Source: UBA3937 sp050951585 (GTDB lineage Bacteria > Bacillota > Peptococcia > DRI-13 > DTU073). Taken from it: a stretch of DNA of 34,239 nucleotides. Positions 8,531-15,924 of the stretch are shown in pieces. A program made the translations under genes and the position numbers. The stretch is from the NCBI GenBank assembly GCA_050951585.1, contig JBMNJI010000017.1:1-34239 (forward strand), given 5' to 3'. The notes under the pieces were generated by a model. That model saw nothing but the letters and a program-made list of their open reading frames with translations. It ran no database searches and was not told the origin of the DNA. Position 1 is the first letter of the stretch; each line of letters begins with the position of its first letter.

Positions 8531-9421
8531 ATGTTCATCAATATCAATCTGCTTCTGGGGGCTACTGAGCTTGGGTTAATTTATGCAATTATGGCCCTGG
8601 GGGTCTATCTCACTTTCCGTACCCTCGATTTTCCTGATTTAACGGTTGACGGAAGCTTTACGCTGGGGGCTGCTGCGTCGGCGGTGCTTATTGCCGGCGG
8701 GCACAGCCCCTGGCTGGGCTTGCTTCTTGCCCCCCTGGCGGGGATTTTCGCAGGCCTGGTGACAGGGATTTTGCATACCAGGTTTAAGATTACGCCGCTT
8801 TTGGCAGGCATACTGACAATGACGGCTCTTTATTCGGTTAACTTGCGGGTGATGGGAAAGGCTAATGTGCCTCTTTTGGGATTGCCCAGCATCTATGACA
8901 CCCTGACAAGAGGCGGGCTTTCGGAGAAATACGCTGTTTTAGCTTTCGGTGCCGGTAGCGTTGCCCTGCTAGTGTTCTTCCTTTATTGGCTTTTTCAAAC
9001 CGAATTGGGGTTGGCCTTAAGGGCGACCGGGGATAACGAAACGATGATCAAAAGCCTGGGGATAAACGGCAACAGCATGAAGCTGCTGGGGCTGGGGCTC
9101 GGCAATGGCTTAGTCGCTTTAGCGGGCGCGGCCATTGCCCAGTTTCAGGGCTTTGCCGATATGAGCATGGGCATCGGGATGATTATCGCGGGTTTAGCTT
9201 CCGTGATTATCGGCGAGGTTTTGCTTGGCTCCCGCTCCCTGCTGCGGGTGTTAATCGCCGTGGTGGGCGGGTCCGTCGTATACCGCGTAATTATCGCCAT
9301 TGTCCTAAGACTGGGCTTTCAGGCTACAGACATGAAAATGCTTACTGCCGCCCTGGTGGTACTCGCCTTAACCGTACCGCGCTTTAAAAGCAAGCAGCAA
9401 TACGATTCTCTCAGGAGGTGA
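8531..9421 (+). CDS. ABC transporter permease, TrpY-like (BPD_transp_2 family)
   Basis: 296 residues from the ATG at 8531, preceded by GGGGGT about 8 bases upstream; a TTG five codons earlier (8516) is less likely because it overlaps that site. The protein is very hydrophobic with about eight predicted membrane spans. It has the family pattern 'ALGVYLTFRTLDFPDLTVDGSFTLGAA', also found in other permeases paired with ABC_sub_bind proteins, and 'GLALRATGDNETMIKSLGIN', the likely cytoplasmic loop that contacts the ATPase. It forms the membrane channel of the uptake system. The gene lies 124 bases after the binding-protein gene and ends 4 bases before the ATPase start, with the ATPase's ribosome binding site (AGGAGGTG) inside its last codons, so the two are translationally linked. 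Confidence 0.92.
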   Translation: MFININLLLGATELGLIYAIMALGVYLTFRTLDFPDLTVDGSFTLGAAASAVLIAGGHSPWLGLLLAPLAGIFAGLVTGILHTRFKITPLLAGILTMTALYSVNLRVMGKANVPLLGLPSIYDTLTRGGLSEKYAVLAFGAGSVALLVFFLYWLFQTELGLALRATGDNETMIKSLGINGNSMKLLGLGLGNGLVALAGAAIAQFQGFADMSMGIGMIIAGLASVIIGEVLLGSRSLLRVLIAVVGGSVVYRVIIAIVLRLGFQATDMKMLTAALVVLALTVPRFKSKQQYDSLRR

Positions 9422-9425
9422 TCTT

Positions 9426-10229
9426 ATGTCGGAACTGGAAATAAAGCAGGTGACGAAAGTTTTTAACAAAGGGACGATTAATGAAAAAACAGCTTTGGAC
9501 AATTTGAGTATCACTTTAGAAAAGGGCGATTTTGTAACGGTTATTGGCAGTAACGGCGCCGGCAAATCCAGCCTGCTGAATGCCATTGCCGGCTCTTGGC
9601 CGGTCGATGCGGGCAGAATCTGTCTTGCCGGGCAAGATCTTACCGGTCTTCCCGACTATCAAAGAGCCGCCTATATCGGTCGGGTCTTCCAGGACCCGCT
9701 GCTGGGGACGGCCGCCTCCATGACGATTGAGGAAAACCTGGCTCTTGCGGCAAAACGTGGGATGCGGCGCGGCTTAAGAAAAGCCTTGTATCCAGGCAAC
9801 AGGTTGAAAATGAAGGAGAAATTGGCGGAACTGGGGCTTGGCCTCGAGAATCGCCTGACTACGCCGGTGGGGTTGCTGTCGGGCGGCCAGAGGCAGGCCC
9901 TGACCCTTTTGATGGCGATCTATCAACAACCGCAACTGCTGCTTTTAGATGAGCATACGGCGGCGCTTGACCCCAAAACCGGGGAGATTGTCCTGAATCA
10001 GACGAAAAGCATTGTGGAGAGCCTTCATCTTACCACTCTGATGATTACCCATAATATTAAGGATGCGTTGAAAGTAGGCAACCGTACCATTATGATGCAT
10101 GAAGGCCGGATTGCCCTGGATATTTCCGGCCCCCAAAGGCAGCAGATGACCACTCAGGAGGTATTAAGACTTTTTGCCGAGAACAGCGGCAGTCAACTGA
10201 ACAATGACCGGATGCTGCTGGTAAACTAG
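9426..10229 (+). CDS. ABC transporter ATP-binding protein, TrpZ-like
   Basis: 267 residues, a complete ABC ATPase. It has Walker A GSNGAGKS (residues 41-48), Q-loop VFQDP (Gln about 90), signature LSGGQRQA (152-159), Walker B LLLLDE (172-177), D-loop ALDP and switch His in MITHN. It powers uptake with the permease and lipoprotein encoded upstream. The start ATG at 9426 follows AGGAGGTGATCTT, which overlaps the end of the permease gene. The three genes form one operon under the T-box leader at 6864-7280. No obvious terminator follows; the next gene has its own promoter at 10301. Confidence 0.95.
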   Translation: MSELEIKQVTKVFNKGTINEKTALDNLSITLEKGDFVTVIGSNGAGKSSLLNAIAGSWPVDAGRICLAGQDLTGLPDYQRAAYIGRVFQDPLLGTAASMTIEENLALAAKRGMRRGLRKALYPGNRLKMKEKLAELGLGLENRLTTPVGLLSGGQRQALTLLMAIYQQPQLLLLDEHTAALDPKTGEIVLNQTKSIVESLHLTTLMITHNIKDALKVGNRTIMMHEGRIALDISGPQRQQMTTQEVLRLFAENSGSQLNNDRMLLVN

Positions 10230-10300
10230 GCTAGTAGTGTAGTACTGAGTACTGTACGGTTAATTAGCTGGGAAAGTAATGGGAAAGCGGGTCTAATAAA

Positions 10301-10328
10301 TTGATATATTTTCCATCGGACATATAAT
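10301..10328 (+). promoter_or_regulatory. Promoter for the papain-like protease gene
   Basis: TTGATA (10301-10306), 16 bases, TATAAT (10323-10328), about 64 bases before the chosen start. The TATAAT is repeated with overlap (TATAATATAAT), so the exact -10 is uncertain. Confidence 0.55.
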
Positions 10329-10391
10329 ATAATATTCGTAATAATATGCATTAAAAGATGCAAAAAAGATATGGGAGGGATGATCTCTTTT

Positions 10392-12773
10392 ATGATCTCT
10401 TTGAAGAAACGGGATGGTTTAGGTCGGCTTTCTTTTTTACTTCTTATCCAGCTTATCTTGCTAGTTCTGCTGATTACTCCTGCTGCTGCCGTAGATACAC
10501 AATCCGAATCAGTTATCCGGGTTTACATTGATGACTCTTTACTTTCCTTGGATGTTGCACCGATCATTCAGCAAGGCAGGACGTTAGTTCCCCTTCGCGC
10601 GATCTTTGAGGCTTTGGGAGCGGAGGTGCAATGGAATGGCGCGGAGCAAAGCGTTTCCGCCAAAAAAGGAGACCTTTCTCTCTGGCTGCAGATTGGCAAC
10701 ACCCAAGCCCAAAAAAATGGGCAGAATGTGCAGCTTGATGTACCGGCCTGCCTGCTGAACAGCAGGACACTGGTTCCCTTGCGTTTTGTGGGGGAAGCCC
10801 TTGGCGCTGCTGTCAATTGGGATGGAGAAACGAGGGTCGTGAAGATTAAATCCCAGGGCGCTGGCGCAACTGTTTCTGACCCTGCTGCTTGTAATACTGA
10901 TCCGCAAATTACTAACCCCGGTCTCTTCCCGGGCAATGTCCCTGGAAATACTCTTCCGCTTACTCCGGAGTTCTCATCCCGGGTGAGCTTAAAAGGGGAA
11001 AATTTCGTGACCCTGCAAAATGGAGAGAGAGCCATTCAGCTGAAAAATGGCGAGACCTATCCTCTCCTTAAGCTGGAGGAACAGGATCGCTTAAGAGAGA
11101 TGGTCCCCCAGGAAAATTTAACGGTAGGGGATTCTCTGCAAGTACAGAATTTGTATCGGCAATTTAAAATCTCCCCCCCGCAAGCTAATGTGGATCTGCG
11201 TCAATGGCAGTCTTCCATCAAGTATCAAGCGGGGCGGAATACATGTGTGTCTTTTGCCTTAATCGCCGGGATGGAAGCTCTTTATCATCGCCTGGATCCG
11301 GCTAAATATGCGGACCTGGACTTATCGGAGCAATATCTCCACCATGTGCAAAAAATGGCGATGCTGGAAAGCAAACCGCCGGTTAATACTGCGTTACGGG
11401 AGAATTGTCATGCCGCCTGGGGTACTAGTAACATCTTCTATGCTGCCTCCCTGATCCTCAGGAACTACGGTATTCCCACAGAGGCGCAGTTGCCTTATAT
11501 CCCGGGTCATAGCTATGAAGACACCAACGAGGTCAGCGATAGTCCAAGGATCAACTGGGAGGATCCCAAGGTGATCCAAATTGACATTGATGACTTCAAT
11601 CTTGCTCCTGACCGGTTACCGGTAAGCGCGATTGAGGAGGCGGGTTACAGGATTACTGCCTATATGGGCTCTACTGACCCTAATGTGTTGGCGGACCCGG
11701 ATTATTACAAGGCGATTTTACACGCGGGGCATGAAGTGGTATTTGCCATGGAAGTGTGGGCGGATGACCCTAATCCCGATAACAATATTTGGGAGCCCGG
11801 CACCAGAAAAAAGGAGGGGGGCCACGCCATGCTGATGGTGGGGTATGATGACCTCCGCCGGGTCTTTATTGTCAAGAATTCCTGGGGCCCCGATATTCCT
11901 GCAGAAAACGGTTTTTCTTTGCTAAGCTATGATTATATTACCGCAGGCCATGTCAAAGAGGCTCTGTATATCACGGGTGTTTCCAACCCGCCCAATCCCA
12001 TGGAGACCCAGGGACAATTCTTCCTGGGCCGCTGGAAAATGGACTACGACGATCGGCGTGGGGGGACTCTGGATATCTATAAGCTTCCGGGCATCCATTC
12101 CAGCAGTTCGTTAGAGGGGCAAACCGACCGCCGCATCGGCACATTTTTCGAGGCTGGCACCGCATACCGGGTCAATGGGACCCTTAACGGCAATAAATTG
12201 GAGTTTTATATTGATTTTAATAAACCCGGTTTAGCCTATGGTGAGTTGCGGGGCAACAAATTCACCGCTTATCTTCCTAAGGATGATCTCAATTTCATGG
12301 CCGGTGAAATGGAGAAGACCAACCAGGAGAAATTCGGCTTTTATGCGACCAGGGAAGACTACTTGGCTTTTGATACTCCCACCCTGAATCAATTAAGCTA
12401 TTCTACTATCGTAGGCTCCTGGAAGGTTGATTATGGTGACGGTGAGGGTGAGTTGAAGGTTAATGCTCCTGTTTCAGGTTCGGGAAGTTTCACCGGCACT
12501 TATACGGACAGCAACGGTCGCTCCAGTGCCGTAACCGGCAAGGTGCAGAATAATTTTCACAGCGTAAGCTTTTCCTTTACTACTGCCGCCGGAGGAACGC
12601 AAACGTTCACGGGAAATATCCATACGTGGAAAAAGGGGATTATCTCCGGTTATACTACGCTCAACAGCCGCAAATATGGTTTTGTGGCAACCCGGGGTAC
12701 CCCTAAGGCGGATCTTGGGATTATTACGCCCGGCAAACTTCAGGCTGGGGGCAGTCAACTGCCCTTACACTGA
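10392..12773 (+). CDS. Exported papain-like (C1A) cysteine protease with stalk domain and C-terminal repeats
   Basis: About 793 residues. Three in-frame ATGs compete (10371, 10380, 10392). I favour 10392 because GGGAGGG lies 12 bases upstream and the signal peptide (MISLKKRDGLGRL..., apolar core, ending PAAAVDT) then has normal length. Residues about 40-155 are a copper-amine-oxidase N-terminal (stalk) domain with two 'RTLVPLR' strands. A papain-fold domain follows, with oxyanion-hole Gln (YQAGRNTC), catalytic Cys about 285, His about 478 (GGHAMLMVGYD) and Asn about 496 (VKNSWG), so the triad is intact. The last 250 residues hold two beta-rich repeats, each starting G.W K[MV]DY and ending near GF[YV]ATR. 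There is no visible anchor; the stalk or repeats may bind the wall. The protein is probably a secreted peptidase or a protein that processes surface layers. No cognate inhibitor is seen nearby. Confidence 0.9.
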   Translation: MISLKKRDGLGRLSFLLLIQLILLVLLITPAAAVDTQSESVIRVYIDDSLLSLDVAPIIQQGRTLVPLRAIFEALGAEVQWNGAEQSVSAKKGDLSLWLQIGNTQAQKNGQNVQLDVPACLLNSRTLVPLRFVGEALGAAVNWDGETRVVKIKSQGAGATVSDPAACNTDPQITNPGLFPGNVPGNTLPLTPEFSSRVSLKGENFVTLQNGERAIQLKNGETYPLLKLEEQDRLREMVPQENLTVGDSLQVQNLYRQFKISPPQANVDLRQWQSSIKYQAGRNTCVSFALIAGMEALYHRLDPAKYADLDLSEQYLHHVQKMAMLESKPPVNTALRENCHAAWGTSNIFYAASLILRNYGIPTEAQLPYIPGHSYEDTNEVSDSPRINWEDPKVIQIDIDDFNLAPDRLPVSAIEEAGYRITAYMGSTDPNVLADPDYYKAILHAGHEVVFAMEVWADDPNPDNNIWEPGTRKKEGGHAMLMVGYDDLRRVFIVKNSWGPDIPAENGFSLLSYDYITAGHVKEALYITGVSNPPNPMETQGQFFLGRWKMDYDDRRGGTLDIYKLPGIHSSSSLEGQTDRRIGTFFEAGTAYRVNGTLNGNKLEFYIDFNKPGLAYGELRGNKFTAYLPKDDLNFMAGEMEKTNQEKFGFYATREDYLAFDTPTLNQLSYSTIVGSWKVDYGDGEGELKVNAPVSGSGSFTGTYTDSNGRSSAVTGKVQNNFHSVSFSFTTAAGGTQTFTGNIHTWKKGIISGYTTLNSRKYGFVATRGTPKADLGIITPGKLQAGGSQLPLH

Positions 12774-12811
12774 CCTGGCAGGACAATTCTTCGGATGGAC
12801 CCCAAACATGA

Positions 12812-12855
12812 AAACACCTCGTTCCTCATTCTCTGAGGAGCGAGGTGTTTATTTT
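12812..12855 (+). terminator. Terminator after the protease gene
   Basis: AAACACCTCG (12812-12821) pairs with CGAGGTGTTT (12841-12850). An inner CCTCA/TGAGG extends the stem, and TTTATTTT follows. It separates the plus-strand protease from the convergent minus-strand DUF3307 gene ending at 12895; the T-rich tail favours the plus direction. Confidence 0.85.
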
Positions 12856-12894
12856 ATGCATGATATTCACCCGACAAATTTGCCTCTTTATATC

Positions 12895-13597
12895 TTAAAA
12901 AACTAATAAATATGTGACGATTACCATAATGGTACTTAGTAAGGTACCTAATAAGTAGTATTCTGCGAAAGCTTGATCCTTAGAGATTCTATCATATCTA
13001 GCAATGGACTTGGCAGTTAATACCAATCCGATAGCTGAATATTGATTAATAGAGAGAAAAATAACAATAATAAGGCGTTCCAACAAACCTATGAAACCGC
13101 CTGTTTTTAAGCTTTCTTCACTGTGCTCGCTGTTTTTTACCGGTGCTTCCTGTGGTTTATGCAGTAAGATAAGTTTTTTGATCGTAATATTCGATATTAA
13201 AAAACCAATTAACTTCAGGTAATACAGAGATGTAATAATTTGTTGCCGTGATAACAAAGGCGATGATAACCATAGTAGTTAAATGTAATAGTTGATCGAA
13301 GATGTAAACCAGCCGAATTTCTTCTGGATTAATATGTTTTTCCGGGGGCTTTTCTTTGAAATAGAAATATTTAATTATGTCAATAACCGCATGGGATACC
13401 CCTAAAAAAATGCCACCCCAAAGGGGAAAGTTATATAACGGAAGTACCGCAAGGAGACAAATTACAGCATAAATAATACAATGTTTTAACAGGCTTCCTG
13501 GGGAGGTGTTTTTTTGTTGGGCAAGTTCGTCGCTCTGAAAATAAAAATCTCCTAAGATATGAACTAAGAGTAAAAACAAAAAGGTGGTTTTAAACAT
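12895..13597 (-). pseudogene. DUF3307 membrane protein, broken by one frameshift
   Basis: Two overlapping minus-strand frames together give one DUF3307 protein of about 233 residues. The first (start ATG 13597-13595, AGGAG upstream) covers the N-terminal membrane domain ('LLLVHILGDFYFQSDELAQQK', 'SHAVIDIIKYFYF'). The second covers the conserved end ('GGFIGLLERLIIVIFLSINQYSAIGLVLTAKSIARY' is cut here only in frame, not in content) and 'AEYYLLGTLLS'. The frames join if one base is dropped at the homopolymer at 13199-13204 (six A on the plus strand), giving NWFLISNITIKK. Several membrane spans are predicted. The start overlaps the satD stop by 8 bases, so the two are coupled. DUF3307 proteins often accompany SatD; their role is unknown. 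The break may be a sequencing error. Confidence 0.8.
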
Positions 13598-14285
13598 TTT
13601 TTTTCTCCTTTATTTCTGATAAGGCTTTTGACGCCGCTTCTAATGCGTTTATATAAGAATAATAACCTGCATTGGCTAATCCTTTATTAACACTTGACTG
13701 TTTTATACCAAGATTTTGGGCGGCTCTTGTTTGATTGCTATCCGATTCCGAATAAGCAATTATCATTTCCCTTTGCCGTTTGGACCATTTATGCTTGATG
13801 GTAGAACTTAATAAAAAAATTGCATTCAAAAGGAGATCTGTATGTGCATTATCACCTTGTGAGGCAATCCTGATATTCGGCTTACCAGTCTTAGTTTTTG
13901 TGCTCATTTTTTTCAAATCCTCAATCATTTTTCGGGCATTATAATAGGCGGGACCATCAGCGCCTAAGGGCAAATTAGGATTAATGTCTGTATAAATTTC
14001 TCCTACTCCTATTCCAAACCGGATCTCTACAGGGAACAGTCGAGTTTCAAGCTCATTAATGATATTAATAACGCAATCGCCATATTTCAGTAACCCTTGA
14101 AATTCGTCACCCAAGGTAATCATAAATTTGGAGGCAATTTTATCATAATACTTTGTATTAATATCTTCTAAAATCTGTTGTAATTTTTTTTGCACGTCAT
14201 TTCTTTCATCTAATTTTTTTGACTTAACTATATCGCCGATAATTGCCACATAAGGGGGATTATTTAGAAAGGAAAAGAAAGACAT
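13590..14285 (-). CDS. SatD family protein (cyclase-like N-terminus, HTH C-terminus)
   Basis: 231 residues, start ATG 14285-14283 behind AGGAGG. The sequence fits the SatD family, named after a gene of the streptococcal sat acid-tolerance operon. The N-terminal two thirds has 'YVAIIGDIVKSKKL' (about residues 12-25), 'FMITLGDEFQGLL' (about 54-66) and 'EIRFGIGVGEIYT' (about 87-99). These recall the metal-binding strand and hairpin of class III cyclases or GGDEF-type palm domains; that comparison is my inference. The C-terminal part ('SKRQREMIIAYSESDSNQTRAAQNLGIKQSSVNKGL') is a helix-turn-helix of the sigma-70 region 4/CRISPR-Csa3-like kind used for DNA binding. It is the first gene of a minus-strand pair with the DUF3307 gene. 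An array of palindromes lies 84-162 bases upstream of its start and may be its own operator. Confidence 0.85.
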   Translation of the reverse strand: MSFFSFLNNPPYVAIIGDIVKSKKLDERNDVQKKLQQILEDINTKYYDKIASKFMITLGDEFQGLLKYGDCVINIINELETRLFPVEIRFGIGVGEIYTDINPNLPLGADGPAYYNARKMIEDLKKMSTKTKTGKPNIRIASQGDNAHTDLLLNAIFLLSSTIKHKWSKRQREMIIAYSESDSNQTRAAQNLGIKQSSVNKGLANAGYYSYINALEAASKALSEIKEKKNV

Positions 14286-14335
14286 GATGTAGCCTCCTAT
14301 TCTAACATCAATTGCAGATATTATTAATTGTTTAC

Positions 14336-14363
14336 ATTATATAATAATATCACAAAAATGCAA
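14336..14363 (-). promoter_or_regulatory. Promoter of the satD-DUF3307 pair
   Basis: Read on the minus strand: TTGCAT (14363-14358), a 16-base spacer and TATAAT (14341-14336), about 50 bases before the satD start. The palindromic array at 14369-14447 abuts the upstream side of the -35 box. Confidence 0.6.
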
Positions 14364-14368
14364 TAATG

Positions 14369-14447
14369 TATTCACTCGCAAATGAATAGACGTTCATTAT
14401 AGACCGCCGAGTGAATATTAGATAACTATTCATATATGGATGAATAG
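14369..14447. promoter_or_regulatory. Cluster of palindromes with TGAATA half-sites (probable operators)
   Basis: Five exact TGAATA/TATTCA half-sites (14369, 14383, 14412, 14427, 14441) and one near copy (CGTTCA, 14391) occur in 79 bases. They form three inverted repeats: TATTCACTCG/CGAGTGAATA (14369-14378 with 14408-14417, perfect), AATGAA/TTCATT nested inside it (14381-14398), and CTATTCAT/ATGAATAG (14426-14447). The position between the divergent satD promoter and the plus-strand promoter at 14509 suggests a regulator, perhaps SatD through its helix-turn-helix, controls one or both. Confidence 0.6.
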
Positions 14448-14508
14448 GGCGGAATTTAATTTTTCAAGATAAGATAAGTTAACAATTGCACGAAATAATT
14501 GGGTAATA

Positions 14509-14537
14509 TTGACATTACTAGAGAAAAGCAATAAACT
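14509..14537 (+). promoter_or_regulatory. Promoter of the stalk-domain gene
   Basis: TTGACA (14509-14514), 17 bases, TAAACT (14532-14537; 4 of 6 -10 positions). It lies about 40 bases before the start of the gene at 14579. Confidence 0.5.
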
Positions 14538-14578
14538 GATATAACAAAAATAAAAGAAAATTATAAAGGGGAGTGTGA

Positions 14579-14914
14579 TTGTTAAACATGGAAAGGGAAA
14601 TCTGCAAAAAGGGAATCTTCAAAAAAAGAATCGGGGTCTTCACTTTATGTGCTGTCTTCATCTGTGGGGCTAGTTTAGGGGCAATTGGCGCATCCCAACT
14701 GCAAGAAGTAAAAGCGTATATTAATCATGAGCTGAAATTGAAGCTAAACGGTGTGGATTTTGTCCCCACAGGAGCAAACGGGGTAATAATGCCGCCGCTC
14801 ACGTACAATGGCAGTACCTATCTGCCGGTGAGGGCAATTGCGCAAGCTTTATCCGTTGCCGTGGATTATGATGCTGCTTCGCAAACAGTTACAGGCGGGA
14901 AGGGGCTGCCCTAA
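14579..14914 (+). CDS. Small exported stalk-domain protein (copper amine oxidase N-terminal-like), 3' end altered
   Basis: 111 residues from the TTG at 14579 (AAGGGGAG 5 bases upstream); an ATG at 14588 is an alternative. An N-terminal apolar segment (about residues 20-40) is a signal peptide or anchor. The rest, 'INHELKLKLNGVDFVP ... YNGSTYLPVRAIAQALSVAVDYDAASQTV', is one stalk-type domain like that in the protease at 10392. The domain runs nearly to its usual end, but the last residues (TGGKGLP) are read from DNA that, in another frame, encodes the cluster-binding motif of a radical SAM enzyme. The native C-terminus therefore appears to have been replaced at a junction near 14890. The product may still be made and exported. 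Role unknown. Confidence 0.65.
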   Translation: MLNMEREICKKGIFKKRIGVFTLCAVFICGASLGAIGASQLQEVKAYINHELKLKLNGVDFVPTGANGVIMPPLTYNGSTYLPVRAIAQALSVAVDYDAASQTVTGGKGLP

Positions 14915-15719
14915 TGCCTGCAGTTTTTGTTCCGTTTACTGCCTGTATAAGACCAAATACTATAAAAGACCGATCGAAGATGTGCTCAGGGATATTAAAG
15001 AGGTAAAAAGGCTTGGCTTTAAAAAGTTTCTTTTGCTTGACGACAACATCCTTGCCGACAGGGCATACTTGGAGGAGTTGTGTCATGAAATAAAGAAGCT
15101 TGATATGCGGTGGCTCTCCCAATGTTCCATTGAAATTGGCAAGGATGCCGCGTTGCTGAAGCTGGTAGCCGAAAGCGGATGCCTTGCTTTAAGCTTTGGC
15201 CTGGAGAGTATCACTCAGGAAAGTTTAAATAGTATGAATAAGGCTTGGGCAAAAGTGGAGGAATATAGTGACCTGCTGCGTCGAATCCGGCAGGCAGGAA
15301 TTGATGTTTCCACGGAAATGGTTGTGGGTGCCGATGGGGATACGATCGAATCGATTCTGGCAACTGCACAATTTATTGAAGAGAATAAGGTTGTGGTACC
15401 GCGGTTTTATATTCTTACCCCAATCCCCGGAACGGTCTTCTATCATGAAATGAAGAAGCAAAAGAGGATCTACAATGAGGAGATCTATTCTTATAATGGA
15501 GCCGAAGCGGTGCATCTGCCGAAGAATATGACACCGGAGGAGTTGACGGAGGCTTATTGGACCCTGTATAGGAAAGTATTTACATATAAAAACATTCTGC
15601 GGAGAACGATTCTGCATCGAGGTTTTTTCAAAAAACCTGGAAATTGCTTGTTTTATTTTACCGTCAACTTGTATTATCGCAAGCAGATCAAGGAACGGAT
15701 AACCCCCAATATTATTTAG
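14892..15719 (+). pseudogene. Radical SAM enzyme fragment, N-terminal domain missing
   Basis: About 275 residues of a radical SAM domain. The iron-sulfur motif is complete: 'GRGCPNACSFCSV' (CxxxCxxC). It is followed by 'RPIEDVLRDIKEV', 'FLLLDDNI', 'LALSFGLESI', 'MVVGADGDT' and 'PIPGTVFYHEM', the order found in B12-binding-domain radical SAM proteins of the methylthiotransferase/BchE-like kind. Those proteins have about 170-190 extra N-terminal residues forming the cobalamin-binding domain, and none are present. The only upstream start in frame is a TTG at 14838 within the stalk-domain gene, without a ribosome binding site. The fragment begins at its catalytic motif and is fused out of frame to the stalk gene. 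I read it as the remnant of a deletion or recombination, probably inactive. Confidence 0.75.
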
Positions 15720-15794
15720 AAAACCTTGTTACGCACCAGCCCTAAATATACTACTATAAGATCATACTATTACGAATGTAGGCAATATTCATTA

Positions 15795-15803
15795 TGGTAT
15801 AAT
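15795..15803 (+). promoter_or_regulatory. Extended -10 promoter of the SLH beta-helix gene
   Basis: TGGTATAAT, an extended -10 like the one before fic, about 120 bases before the start at 15925. No clear -35. The intervening leader contains no recognised structure. Confidence 0.45.
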
Positions 15804-15924
15804 GTTATGTAGTAAATTAGTATTTTTGTGGGGGGTAATGAACAGAACACGCTGGCAAATATAAAAAAATCATATTCCGGATACAACACCAGGAAAATTC
15901 GGATACAGGGAGGAGAGGCTTAAG

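Noticed and set aside
13174..13204. Programmed frameshifting in the DUF3307 gene at runs of six A or T
   Set aside because: Joining the frames needs a +1 step; the A run is out of phase for a -1 slippery heptamer and a -1 shift would give the wrong frame.
14838..15719. Genuine fusion of stalk domain and radical SAM enzyme
   Set aside because: The two are in different frames, the radical SAM part lacks its N-terminal domain, and its only start codon has no ribosome binding site.
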